Of a stretch of 64,000 bases of DNA, positions 38,790-49,507 are shown piece by piece (positions within the stretch are counted from its first letter, which is position 1; every line of letters begins with the position of its first letter). The notes beneath the pieces are model-generated. The model saw only the letters and a program-made list of their open reading frames with translations. It searched no databases and was not told where the DNA came from. The stretch is from Favolaschia claudopus. Taxonomy: Eukaryota > Basidiomycota > Agaricomycetes > Agaricales > Mycenaceae. Both the position numbers and the translations under genes were made by a program. The stretch lies in NCBI GenBank assembly GCA_037176885.1, contig JAWWNJ010000100.1, positions 124,001-188,000 on the forward strand, read 5' to 3'.

Positions 38790-38969
38790 TCTCTCTCATT
38801 TACGCTATCCACTCCAGCTGTTCGCTTGGGACCTCGCCGGTTATCCTTCCTTCACTCCTTAGACGTCTCTCTCCGCACTCAAACATACATTCTCATTTAT
38901 TAAATGTCTCTCTCATTTACGCTATCCACTCCTTAGACGTGTCTCTCCGCACTCAAACATACATTCTCA
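38790..38969 (+). repeat. Short tandem duplications downstream of the Cys-rich gene
   Basis: A 26-bp block (38790-38815) recurs at 38907-38932, and a 39-bp block (38857-38895) recurs with one change at 38931-38969. They lie between two convergent genes, probably in their 3' regions. Confidence 0.8.
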
Positions 38970-39099
38970 GTTATACCACCACAGTCGCTACTCTCTACTC
39001 TCTCTCTAGATACCAAATAGATACCAATTACTAGGCACTTTAATTGAATTTGTCTCCTCCTTCGCTTTTGAAAGAACAATATGTAATGAAAGCTCAAGA

Positions 39100-42000
39100 T
39101 TAAGTACTATAAAAACGGCTAATATAAGACCCCCAGCCACGACAATCACGTACCCATTCATCCCCCTGCCTGTCCGAATGCAGAACCAAAGTACCTCTCT
39201 TCCCGGTGAAATGCATGTTGAAATGAGTGATATCGCAAGAGGGAAAGATAAGGACATCTCCCATTTTCAAATCAAACATATAGCGAAGCTCGTAAAAGCA
39301 GAGCTGTCCACCTTCATATTCCCCAAACGGAATGACCACACAGAGGTCCTTGTCGCCATGGTCTCTGTGACAGGTTGTGGAAACGCGAAGGTTGACGACA
39401 AAGCCTCCAAATGGGTAGCAGGGGCTCGCTGCATTCATTGGTAGCACGTCACAGTAGATGCTGAGATTCTTGTATTCGTCGGGGAAACGTGCTTGCAGCT
39501 ATTTAAAATCAGCTTTCGAATGAAAGGAGGAAAGGTATAGTGGACATACCGTGACTCTGATATAGTCAAAGACTTCTTCGTAAGCATCACAAAGAATAGA
39601 ATACTCCCGTGGAGTCTCCCTAATCTCTTTCGAGAGATGGGGAATCCTCTGCGTAAAGTTGATGCGACCGCCATGATCACGCTGAGCGTTGTCCATATGC
39701 GGAGCATCTTTTGGTGCATCATGGCCCTACACCACATGAGATGGAAGAAAAACTGATAGATCGAGGACAACGCACCTGCTCGCCGTAGCGCGAATAGTAC
39801 GAATAATGACACGATAAAAACCTGTACCCATCCCTGTCGGATTCGTCTTCCTTCCATTCTCCAGGCATTGCGCCTTGAACGAGCGCAATGGAATCCTTCA
39901 TCTTGTCATACAAAGGTGGAGGCAGGGTGAATACGTCCGATAAGAGTTTGCCAGTAGGATCTTGTATCCGCAAAACTTTGCTAAGAAAATTGTCAGTAGA
40001 GATCAGAGATGTCTGTAACACTGCGCACCCGTCTAGAATGGAGGTGTTGATCTCAATGTAACGAGTTCGACTTCTATCTGCTATCTGAGAAACATTCAGT
40101 ATGATAGCGATGGAGAAAACAAATTGCCATACCATCTCCTCCAGATCTTCGAGATCAAATGCAGTGTCACATTTTTCGGCGTCCAATCTTGCTTCTTCGG
40201 TGAAAGCCTCAGTCGTTTTTGCTGTTACAGGTGATGGAGTTTTGACAAAGACGTCGGGGGTTTCCACAACGTGAACGTCAGGCAAAGGCAAATCCTTGAC
40301 GTCAGTAAAAACGTTCCAGGGGCTGACTGGACTAGACCAGGCTGAAGATCGTGTAGGTAGTTTGGCAAAGCTGTAGGTTATACATATTTAGAGACAGTAA
40401 ATAGCCAGGAAGGGATACTCACTTCGTTGAGACGCTTTGAAAAAGGGGATCTGTCTGAATGAGACTGAAGAAAGGGACTTTCTCCTGCTTCATGGGCTGT
40501 CCATAAGGCTGAGGTATTGAATTATGGAAATCGAGCGTCTTCAGAAAGGTTGATTTAGCCCGCACATATTCAAGGGGTATACGTAGGCGGTTGATCAAAG
40601 GCCCCCATTTATCGTCTACAGCTCGTAAGTATCCCAGACGGAGGGACAGGAGAGGTCAAGGTACTTACGGGAAATTTCTCTCAACGCTGTTGTAAGAGCG
40701 ATGATATCCTGGTCCGAGCTTTTGCTTTTTTTGATAAAGTCTTGCTGTTTGTCTGTTACGGCTATCAAGACTAGTAAATAAGGAGTACCTGGATAGAAGG
40801 TTAGCGTGCATTCATTTCCTCAACCGCGAAACTTACTAGCTGCGCATAGCGACATGAGTCTGGTGCCTTCCTCCAGGCGGCGATTTAAAGTGGATCGGGA
40901 TAGCCCGTGAGTCTTGGCTATGGTGTCCATGCCAGGGACACGACCGTATTTTAATGACGCATCGGTGCGGATACTGAAAGCATTGTGAGATGGTGGATAA
41001 AACTAGAGGCAGAAAACTTACCTGTGGACATGCAACACAAGCTGTACGAGTGTCACCATATACCAGAAAGATCCGAGTTGATGCAGGTTTTCCAAAACGG
41101 TGAGGCGTGCTGAGGTCTCTTTCAAGTCTTTGGGCACGTCGCGGCTGAAGGTTTGTCCAGGGTTGTCCAGTCGCTCGAGGAACAGGTCCAACGCTTCACG
41201 CTTCTCTCGAGTGAATACAGCAGCAATAAGTTCCGTGAGAAGCGTTCCTGCGTCCTTCGTCAGCGCCGGACCAGTCCCCGCCTTGGTGTGGCCAGTCTTT
41301 TTCTGTTTTCGCTTTTTCCCCTTCCCCCTCCCCCCTTCGTCAGAGGTAGAATCCCCGTCATCAGCAGCAGCTTGGGGATCCTGGGCACCATCGATCTCCG
41401 GCTCTCCCTCAGGATCACGATCCAAGACCGCATGGGCACCTGCGCGCATGTTGTCTGCTGCCGCATCGTTTGGTGCTATACGCTGGACGGGATGACATTG
41501 AGCGCACGCCCTATTGTCGCAGTCGACGTGACCAATGTCGTCGTCATCGCCAACGGTCCCATCCCCTCCACCCCTACTACAGTCGCTGGGATGGCCATGG
41601 CCCCCGCCATGAGCCCCGCCTCCCGCACCTCCAGCAGCAGCAGCCTTAACTCTGGCATGTACGTTGGAGAGCGGAGGAATTTTGATGGTAAGCTTGGGCT
41701 GTTTCTGGGGAGAGGAGTCTGTGTTCTCCGATTCTGCTATGCGCTTGCCATTGGGATTGATGGCGCCATGTGGCATTCCGTCTTGTTGGTCCACAGACAT
41801 GGGGGTAGGGGAATCACGAAGTGTGGGGGATGGAGAGGTACGAGTTGGAGATGAAGGTGCAAGAGTTCGTGATGGTGAAGGGCTTGGTGAAGGGAGAAAT
41901 AGTGGAGTGCGCGTCACCTGCGGGGGGGGAGGCTCTCGCTGGGTATACAACGCGCTGAAATCCCAATCTAAACAAAGCATTTGTTCAAGCCGTCCAGCGT

Positions 42001-42364
42001 CAGATGCAGAACACACTATACCTTTGGGGGTGGACACAGGCATAGGTGGTAAGCTCAACGAACGCGGACGACGCGTCGACGGACGCGCCGATGAACGGTC
42101 TGCTGTATGCTGAGTCCTAGTATGGAGATCTCGTTGAATTTGAGGTGGAGGCGGCGGAAGTATGGCCGTTGGGGTTGACATTCCAGAAGAGTGCTGTTCG
42201 ACAGAATTTGGTGCCACCTCATTGTCGCCAGCGGGCTGCAAGGCAGCAGCAGCAGCCAGAAAAGAGCCCAGTTCAGAGTCAGCAGGGTCACTGGAAGCAG
42301 CAGTGAGTTTAAGAAGCCGAGCAAGAGCAGCCTCGTCGAGTTTGAGCAAGTATTTTGGTGACAT
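39100..42364 (-). CDS. TET/JBP-type 2-oxoglutarate/Fe(II) dioxygenase with long N-terminal extension
   Basis: Nine exons, complement of 41022-42364, 40837-40973, 40669-40788, 40423-40615, 40133-40370, 40029-40084, 39776-39980, 39550-39726 and 39100-39498, close in frame to 955 residues. The C-terminal domain carries the double-stranded beta-helix signature: HRD (His867, Asp869) in TTCHRDHGDKD, then GEYEGGQLCF, GDVLIFPS, a distal His915 (ITHFN) and Arg924 (GKRGTLVLH), which would bind iron and 2-oxoglutarate. The spacing and the GG.L element fit the TET/JBP family, which oxidises 5-methylcytosine or thymine in DNA. Residues 1-450 are low-complexity Pro/Ser/Gly-rich with an acidic patch; a helix-turn-helix-like stretch follows (IAKTHGLSRSTLNRRLEEG). 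The start is the first true ATG. An alternative 3' intron at the GTACGT after GDEW would change only the last residues. Confidence 0.82.
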
Positions 42365-42394
42365 GAGCGCAAAGCCTGGGTGAGCTGTCAAAAA

Positions 42395-42424
42395 TTGTCC
42401 ACGGTGGACAATTTTCGACGCGTC
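42395..42424 (-). promoter_or_regulatory. Palindromic module P2 at the start of the TET/JBP gene
   Basis: TTGTCCACGGTGGACAA (42395-42411), a 5-nt spacer and GACGCGTC (42417-42424): an inverted copy of module P1. It lies about 30 nt upstream of the TET/JBP start codon. Beside it, 42448-42459 repeats GTGACGAGTGAC, also present in the left terminal repeat (33789-33800). So it may be a promoter element, an old element end, or both. Confidence 0.6.
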
Positions 42425-42459
42425 CAGTCACCCCCCTGGTGTTGGTGTGACGAGTGACT

Positions 42460-43300
42460 GGCGCGTCCATGGGCCACGTCTGAACGCTACGCGAGCAAGT
42501 GCAAGAGGATGCTGTCAAACAGCCAACAACACTTGTTTCTTCTCATCCACCACGTTCGGCCGCCCATCACTTCCGCTCTCAGCCTACGCCGCTGCTGTTT
42601 TGTGTGTTTGCTCCCCCTCCGCCTCCTACGTCCACTACATTTATGCCAACACTGCGTTGAATGCCGCCCGTTCTCTGGAATTTGACGATGGACTCGCCTT
42701 TGTAACCTCAAGCAACCAACATATCAATCCCCGCTACCTGGGTCCATCCCCCATCCAACTCTTCCTCTTCCACGCCTACGCTCTCCGCCAGCAAGCAGCT
42801 ACGACATCGAATTCGTCAATACTCGGTCCCGCATACTTTCCCTCCCCATCACATTCGCAAGACGATGGACCCCGACGACCGCGCCCGAGGGAGAGAGTGT
42901 GCCGGCGTTTCATGAGGTGGTGACGAGGAGGGACGGGGAGACGGAGAGGATGTCACCGTCGTCTGGCGCAGGAGGAGGACGAGCGGAATCGATAGTGTTG
43001 GATGTATCTTCTGCACGGGGTGAGTTAGTCTCGTTTCTTATCTTTTTCGTTTCGTCTATCTTGCAACGATTTATCTTGACTCTTTGTTTCTTTGTCTACA
43101 TCTTATCCTCCAATTAACTTATCCACCTTCCAGCCAATTGTCAACCCGCCTCATCTACACTATCTCTCCCCTCTTCGCATCTTCCTTATCCCCGTTCCCC
43201 GCCTCATCCACGCCAACCACATTCTGCCTCCACCCCCACCGACGCCACCCCTGCCGAAGATGAAAGCTAATCCGACTCTGACCACCCCTCATTCGCGACG
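42460..43300. other. Unidentified stretch, possibly captured host fragments
   Basis: Open frames with a protein-like look occur (for example one ending in the frame of PAFHEVVTRRDGETERMS near 42900-42960), but I can name none. The position directly upstream of recognisable captured gene pieces makes capture likely. Confidence 0.3.
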
Positions 43301-43341
43301 GCCTGGGAGCACGCGATGTCGGAAGTTTCCAGCGGTCCCAA

Positions 43342-43873
43342 GTGCTCTTTGCTCTCCGCCGTACAAGCCGTCTCTTTGGGTACGCGCCTATTCACGAGAT
43401 CGCGGCTGGGCGCAACACGCGCATCAAGGAATTTTATTGGAAACTTGGGTATGGGGATGACGCCGTGCTGCCGGATGTTGATATCCGGGAGACTTTCTAT
43501 GGCCCTGAGGTGACGATGGAGGCGAGTGATGTTGAGCAATTCTGTGCGGTTGTTGGGAACCAAGAAGAGTCGTTCAAGACGGTGCGGAACGAGCAAGTCA
43601 ACGCGCCGATGGATCTCGCCATTGTTACTGGGTGGCAGGTACGTCCATTTGATTTCTAGCTATATTCAGATGTTCTAACTTTTGTGTCAAGGCGATCTGA
43701 GTCCGATTCAGCTGTTGGCGTATTGCAGTCCAAGTCATGGTTCGAGTGGATTGACGAGTCCAAGCCGTTGTTGGCGGGGACGAGCCTCATTTTCCGTGTC
43801 AAGTCACAGGTCTCGTTCAAAGACAAGACCTCCTACCGCAATGTCTCTGTCTCCCCCACCAACGTAGGTTCCA
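43342..43873 (+). pseudogene. Captured fragment of a fatty-acid synthase beta-subunit gene
   Basis: The frame at 43377-43637 reads EIAAGRNTRIKEFYWKLGYG, ETFYGPEVTMEASDVEQFCA and APMDLAIVTGWQ, which is the signature of the fungal type I fatty-acid synthase beta subunit before its dehydratase (hot-dog) region. A 53-nt GT..AG intron follows (43638-43690). Then the frame is broken, and after a deletion a second piece of the same protein appears (SKSWFEWIDESKPLLAGTSL and VKSQVSFKDKTSYRNVSVS, about 43730-43865). Only a small part of a ~2,000-residue subunit remains, so it cannot be functional. The retained intron shows capture at the DNA level, not through mRNA. It is in the same orientation as the tubulin fragment that follows. 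Confidence 0.85.
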
Positions 43874-44192
43874 CGCGAGACTGAGCTTGCCTAGTGCGTG
43901 ATCTCGGGCTGTTCTTTTTTAGTACTCAATTTATGCCTGTACCTCCAGATTTCCTTCAACGCCGACCCCACACATCCGCATACACTCACAGTCTCTCTGT
44001 CTTTGCCCCCGCACAACTACCTCGGCCTACCGCCCGCCCGCAATGACGCCGTTTCGAACGTTTGCGTCGACTTTCACGATCTCGCCGTCACCGTCGACGA
44101 CCCTTTTACGACAACCGACGCCGCTCTCACACCGCCGCCTCAGCGAGGCGAAAACACTACCACCAACACTGACATCGTCGCTGGGTAAACAC
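43874..44192 (+). other. Unidentified captured stretch between two host-gene fragments
   Basis: A 96-codon frame (43898-44188) contains [17 protein letters not shown] and looks protein-like, but I recognise no family. It joins the fatty-acid-synthase piece to the tubulin piece. Confidence 0.3.
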
Positions 44193-45231
44193 GTCCATCG
44201 CTCCCTTTACGTTGATCTCGAGCCGGGTGTCATCGACGGCATCAAGACTGGCCCTTATCGCTCGCTGTTCCATCTAGAGACCATGATAACAGGCAAGGAG
44301 GGTGCTGCCAACAACTGTGAGTACCTAGTCGTCTCCATTTTCTGTTCCATTCTTGACTTGTGAAAATTCAAGACGCTCGTGGCCATTACGCTGTTGGCAA
44401 GGAGCTCATCGACCCTGTTCTCGATAAGGTCCGCCGTCTTTCCGACGACTGCTCTGGGCTTCAAGGCTTCTTCGTCTTCCACTCCTTCGGTGGTGGAACT
44501 GGCTCTGGCTTCGGTGCCCTCCTTCTCGAACGTCTTTCCACCGACTACGGCAAGAAGGCGAAGCTTGAATTCGGCGTCTACCCCGCGCCACAGCTCTCGA
44601 GCTCCGTCGTCGAGCCTTACAACTCCGTCCTCCCGACCCACACCACCCTTGAAGACTCCGACTGCTCGTTTATGGCAAGGCAATTTACGATATCTGCAAA
44701 AAGAACCTCGGCGTCGTCTCTCCCAGCTTCCAGAATCTGAACCGACTGATTGCTCAAGTTGTTTCTTCGATTACTGCCTCTTTGCCTTCTGAGGGCTCTC
44801 CTAACGTCGATCTGAATGAATTCCAAACCCACTTGATCCCGTAAGCAATTGCGGTATCTTACTTGTTTTGACATCTCACATGCTTATAGGTTCCCCCGCA
44901 TTCACTTCCCTCCTGCAACTCTCGCTCCCATTATTTCCTCCGAAAACGCTAATCACCAATAAAACTCGGTGGCGGAAATGACATTCTCATGCTTTGAGCC
45001 CGGCAACCAGACGAAGGAAAATACAGTGAGTCCCTGCGATTGTTCTCACTTTCTACGTTATGCTGAGCATGGCTTCCCAGTGGCATGTGCTCTACTTTTC
45101 CGTGGGGACGTCGTCCCCAAGGACGTCAGTGCCGCCGTCGCTGTTATCGAGACCAAACACACTATCCAATTCGTCGACTGGTGTCCCACTGGCTTCAAGC
45201 TTGGCATCTGCAACGAACCTCCGTCGTACGT
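44193..45231 (+). pseudogene. Captured alpha-tubulin gene fragment (5' end missing, broken)
   Basis: Unmistakable alpha-tubulin text: [20 protein letters not shown], then across an intron [20 protein letters not shown], the GTP-binding GGGTGSG loop, [32 protein letters not shown] and [20 protein letters not shown]. Three introns are retained in place (after 44312, after 44840 and after 45025). The first exons, including the start codon, are missing. A small deletion near 44670-44676 removes about four residues and shifts the frame, a stop codon interrupts at about 44960, and the homology ends at about 45231, before the C-terminal region. It is therefore a non-functional DNA-level copy of a core housekeeping gene, in the same orientation as the adjacent fatty-acid-synthase fragment. 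Confidence 0.9.
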
Positions 45232-46850
45232 CCCCGCCGGCCGCCCGCCTTGCGAAGCCGACCAGTATACATTTACAGCACCAACAAACGGCCTTGTTTC
45301 AATCCATCGCCGACCTCAACAAGATATCTACCGCTCCCCGGTCTCGTCTCCGCGCGCTGTGCGAGTCTCCTTCGCGCGTCTACTCCACAGCGCCTATGCC
45401 TTCCCTCAAGCAACACGCTGAATGCCCTGCCGCAATTCATCGAGGTACGTTGCCTCATCCCTCGTCCCTTCCCTCTTCCACTAACCTCACCTTTCAGCTT
45501 CCTCCTCCCACCCCAACGCGTTGAACGCGTCGTCTCCCCTCCACAGCCGCACTCTCTCGACAACCACGACACACGAATGTGTCGGATACAGCCGCGGCGT
45601 AGCGCTACGATGGGGACAAGGTGCGTGTTGGTGTTTTTGAGTCGTTTCTTTATTGTTCTCATTCATTCTTCCTAGCTTCAACATGCCCCTTCACGCCCTC
45701 CCCGCCTCTACCTACGACCGGCCCCATACACCGGTGCCTCGGGCCATCGAACAGCCGATGAACGTGCGTCATCGCTGTCTTCTTTAGCTCCCACACTAAC
45801 GACAGGTTTTCAGCTAAATCCACCACCTTCGCCACCCTCTTCTCCTGCTCGCACGACGCCCCACCCACACCTTCACCACACCAACTCGCACCCGCCGACT
45901 CCCCGCCTCTTCGACGCCGCCGCCTGCTTCGCCAAGCCGACGCCGACCCGTACATATTTACAGAGCAGTGAATACCAGGTGCGTCCCCGAGTGACTCCTC
46001 CCTCCCGCGCCTTCCTAATGACATCCCATCTCCCCTAGCACCACTTCTCCCTCCTTGACTCGTAACCGCCGCCGCCGCCACTTGACCTCGCCCACCCGAC
46101 GCTGTCACCTCACCAACGTCGTTTCCGCGCGCCGATTCGCTCGGAAAAAGACGTATCAAACTCTTCTGCCCTGCACAAGCACTCCCGCGCCTCTCTTATC
46201 TATCCCAAGAAACGCTCCTCTCCCCATGGCATCTCAAGTCCCACAAGACTCCCCTTCTTCTGCCTGCCCGTGGACCCGCCCGCAAAACACCTCGTTCTGC
46301 AAAGTCCGCGCTTCGTCGTCCCGCCCTGCATATCTCAGTAATGTTTCACCCAGGGCGTCGATCGTGTCATAACATCTTTCGCTCGGCGTCGCAGCGTGTC
46401 TATATCCCCACCTCCATATTCCGCTACGTATTGCGGGTGCGGCTTTGTCGCTCTTCTCTGGGCCGAAGTTGTGCGTGACGGGAATGAGATGAAAGGGGAC
46501 AAAGGGATAACACGGTAGCGTGAAGGTGCGTCGCTGTCTACTTCTTATGTTTTCATTCTGACTCTCTCTCTGCTACCGCCCAGCCCGCGCCCTTCCCACC
46601 CCGCTCTCATTCATTGAATATATTTCCCGATTCACCGTCACCTTCACCGTGCCCTCCAAACCCCATCCCCCGCATTGACGACACTATGCCCATATGCCCA
46701 TACCTTAACCTTCATCCACGTACACCCACCACATCCCTACTCTATTGAACGGTCAGCCGTTCATTTGTTGTGCAGCGTCGGACATCACTTGCCTTCTATA
46801 TCTTTTGTTCTACTTACATATCATTGCCCTCGAATGCCTACACCTACGCC
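45232..46850. other. Unidentified chimeric stretch downstream of the tubulin fragment
   Basis: Several short plus-strand frames separated by plausible GT..AG intervals look like further pieces of host genes (for example a frame with [20 protein letters not shown] at about 45270-45350), but I cannot assign a family. No intact gene is visible. The region is CT-rich and ends at a tandem repeat. Confidence 0.35.
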
Positions 46851-46851
46851 T

Positions 46852-47038
46852 CGCTTTCTTGTAACTAATGAAGTATAATCACGATAGAATCTTTTGCTTA
46901 GACTGCCTTGCTTTATTGTAACTAACGAAGTATAATCACGATAGAATCTTGTGCTTTGCCTGATCTCGCAAACTCTTCAAGCAAATTATGGTTCAGTAGC
47001 TTGTAGCGGCATTTATGGTTCAATAGCTTGTAGCGGCA
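46852..47038 (+). repeat. Two short tandem repeats
   Basis: A 48-bp unit at 46852-46899 recurs at 46909-46957 (period 57), containing AAGTATAATCACGATAGAAT. A 26-bp unit at 46986-47011 recurs at 47013-47038 (period 27). The second pair overlaps the stop codon of the neighbouring minus-strand F-box gene. Confidence 0.85.
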
Positions 47039-48115
47039 TAAACAAGGGAGCATACTACCACTAAGAGGCTTTCTTTCATCGGGGAGAGCATGTACAAATT
47101 TGATTCCATCCAGAATTCAGGACTATAGACTGACTCTATCTCGAATTCGTCAAACGCTGGTTTCCAGAGAAGTAAGATAGACTCACAAGATTCAAACTCG
47201 ACGACATAGCCCACACTGTCCTCCAAATCGACTTCAAACTCCTCGCCTTGAATGACAACTTTCTTCAGATGAGGGAGTTCATCAATGTAATCTTGCTCTA
47301 GAGCGTCGTCGTCTCGGATGTATATGGTGTGTAGTTTGGGCGATTTGGCTAATGCCCTCGTTATAGAGTCGTATCGACCAGGTTGGTTGGGGAACGCAGC
47401 CCAAAATGACTCCTAGTCCAGTTAATAGATCTGTTTTATGAATCATGGTAAATCTCACCAATTGGTCCCAGTTCTTTTCGAAACATACACCAAGACACTT
47501 GATGACTTCTTTATCCTTCTTCAAGAGGGGGTCGGGGCAGTTGCGAGTGTGCGTAACCCGGTTGATTCCGTTTCTATATGTGAGGGTGTCATGGAGGATA
47601 AGCTCTCGGGGTGAGATTAGAGGCAGCCCCTTAAGTAGACCCGCAACACTGACACCTGTTCCACCGCCAAAACTAAGTGGCATGGAAAGTGTCTCGAGGT
47701 TGGTGGCGTCCTTGAATATGGAGCGCAGGTCTTTGCCAAAAGCTGCCTCGCTGAACAGTACAAGACACTTGATGTGCCTGCCATAGTCCTCCTGCGCAGC
47801 GAGTGTTTGCTCCAACGTTTGGGTTTGCTCTTTGCTGCTAAGAATGATTTTGTTGTACAAGTGCGGCACTCCGACACGGTGCCACTGCTTGGCCACAGTG
47901 AGGAAGATGTAACCCGTAGTTTTGGGATACAGAAAGTGATAGTGGGGAGTGTTGATAGTGCCGACGTTGATGCATGGTGCGGTGTATGCTTTTAGATTAT
48001 ATGGATCATAGTGCCTCCTTTTGAAGTCGACGACGACGGAGTGGGAGACCAGAAGGTGAAAGATCCTGCTCAATAGCTCTTCAGATAGAGCCGGTGCACC
48101 AGGGGAGCTGCGCAT
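47020..48115 (-). CDS. F-box protein carried by the giant element (second of two)
   Basis: Two exons, complement of 47459-48115 and 47020-47412, joined in phase by a 46-nt intron, give 349 residues. The N terminus (PALSEELLSRIFHLLVSHSV) is an F-box core, followed at distance by LTVAKQWHRVGVPHLYNKI, the usual second half of fungal F-boxes, and an LRR-like body (DATNLETLSMPLSFGG, SPKLHTIYIRDDD). The frame is intact. It differs clearly from the first F-box gene of the element, so it is a separate acquisition rather than a duplicate. Predicted role: substrate adaptor of an SCF ubiquitin ligase; target unknown. Confidence 0.8.
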
Positions 48116-48344
48116 GAAAGAGTGACGAGAAAAGTGGTAAGAGAAGAGAGAAAGAGCTGACTTCCAAAACGGGAATCAGCTCGTTTTGGAACAGCTCTCT
48201 CGCACACTCCGCTGTCTCGCGACAACATCGTTTTCGCTCTCATTTTCGAATGCCAATTTGGAAACAACGATTAATTGACTCTATGTAAGATAGTAAGAGA
48301 GTGGCGTGCAAAGGAGGGAAGGGTACAAAGTGGTGCGTTAAGAG

Positions 48345-49419
48345 CTAATTGTCTTCTACGATATCGGCCAACAACATCCCAGAAACTGCGTCAATCATAT
48401 CATATACGCGACCATGGCCATTCAACTGGTCTTCTTCTATATATTCCAGGATGATCTGGCGGCAACCTAAATGCATGCGACCGAAATGCATGGCTTCTAG
48501 TTTCTTCACGCTCTCTGTCCAACTTAAAGGGTTACGCCCATCCAATAAAGAACGTCCAATACCGTTCCACCATACACAATGCCAGTCCTCCTCGCAAGAC
48601 TGGTGGTCTTTACACCCCGGATGGTGGCAAGGGCCAACCTTTATGTTCTTGCCTCCCGTTTCGTCCTTGGTCTCCTTGGCGAAGAGCGGCTCCTCTGCAG
48701 CAATGATAGCACGATGCTGGGCCAGGCTCTCTTTCAATCTAGCAAACGCCACATAGACGCGCATTCCAAGGAGGTCCGTTTGTTCATATGAGAGGTCCCG
48801 GAGATCGTAGGCAACTAGCTTGCGGAAGGCGTGGACGAAAAACAACCTTGATCGGTATTGGTAAGACAGGGAAATAAGCAACGTTGGGTGGAAGCAGTAG
48901 CTGCGAGCTTTTATCATCTGCAGTGCATGGTTTTTGGTTACAGGTGAAATCAAGAATCTTCCCAGTTCCAAGACACTCAGAATGAGCGGAGCGAACGTTT
49001 CGCTATCGTAGTCTTCCATGTTTGGGGGGCTATATGGCAAGAGTATAGGTAAGCGAGAAGCCAAGCTAATTTGAATTTGACACTCACTCTGCATGAACGA
49101 CACGTAGAAAGACTTCAAATGCCATAGCTCCGACTTGGGGGGGCAGAGGAATTGGGTTTGCGTCTGAAGGTACTTGACGCGATCCATCCGGTCCGGGGGA
49201 ATCAGCTATGTCTCTCAGCACTTCTGAGCTGCGATAGATTGTGTTTGGTTCCACGCGAAATAGTGTCGTCTCCACCTGAGGTGATTTAAGTTAGACAGAC
49301 TTCACTGTTAGAGAGGAAAGACGTACCAGAAATACCAAGTAGCCCGGTATGTTCTCATAGAAGCGAGCACTACGAGTTGGAATGACTAATGGTGGTGGTG
49401 GCGCCATTGAAGACGCCAT
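48345..49419 (-). CDS. BTB/POZ-like protein carried by the giant element
   Basis: Three exons, complement of 49327-49419, 49088-49275 and 48345-49029, close in frame to 321 residues. The N-terminal half (FLVETTLFRVEPNTIYRSSE, then AFEVFLRVVHAE, SVLELGRFLISPVTKNHALQ and LVAYDLRDLSYEQTDLLGMR) follows the pattern of agaricomycete BTB-domain proteins. The C-terminal half has a Cys/His-rich patch (CHHPGCKDHQSCEEDWHCVW) often seen in the same family. BTB proteins commonly act as adaptors of cullin-3 ubiquitin ligases or as dimerising regulators; which applies here is unknown. The gene is transcribed in the same direction as the second F-box gene and starts only ~90 nt from the end of the nested 1.65-kb element. 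Confidence 0.75.
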
Positions 49420-49507
49420 AATCAAAGAGAGAGAGAGAAAAGAACGGAGTTGGGAATATTAATCGTAGCAAAGAACAACCTGGCGCCTGCAAAACCAAAT
49501 ACGAGCA

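Noticed and set aside
43342..45231. A functional fused fatty-acid-synthase/tubulin gene
   Set aside because: Both parts are truncated at both ends, with internal deletions, frameshifts and a stop codon.
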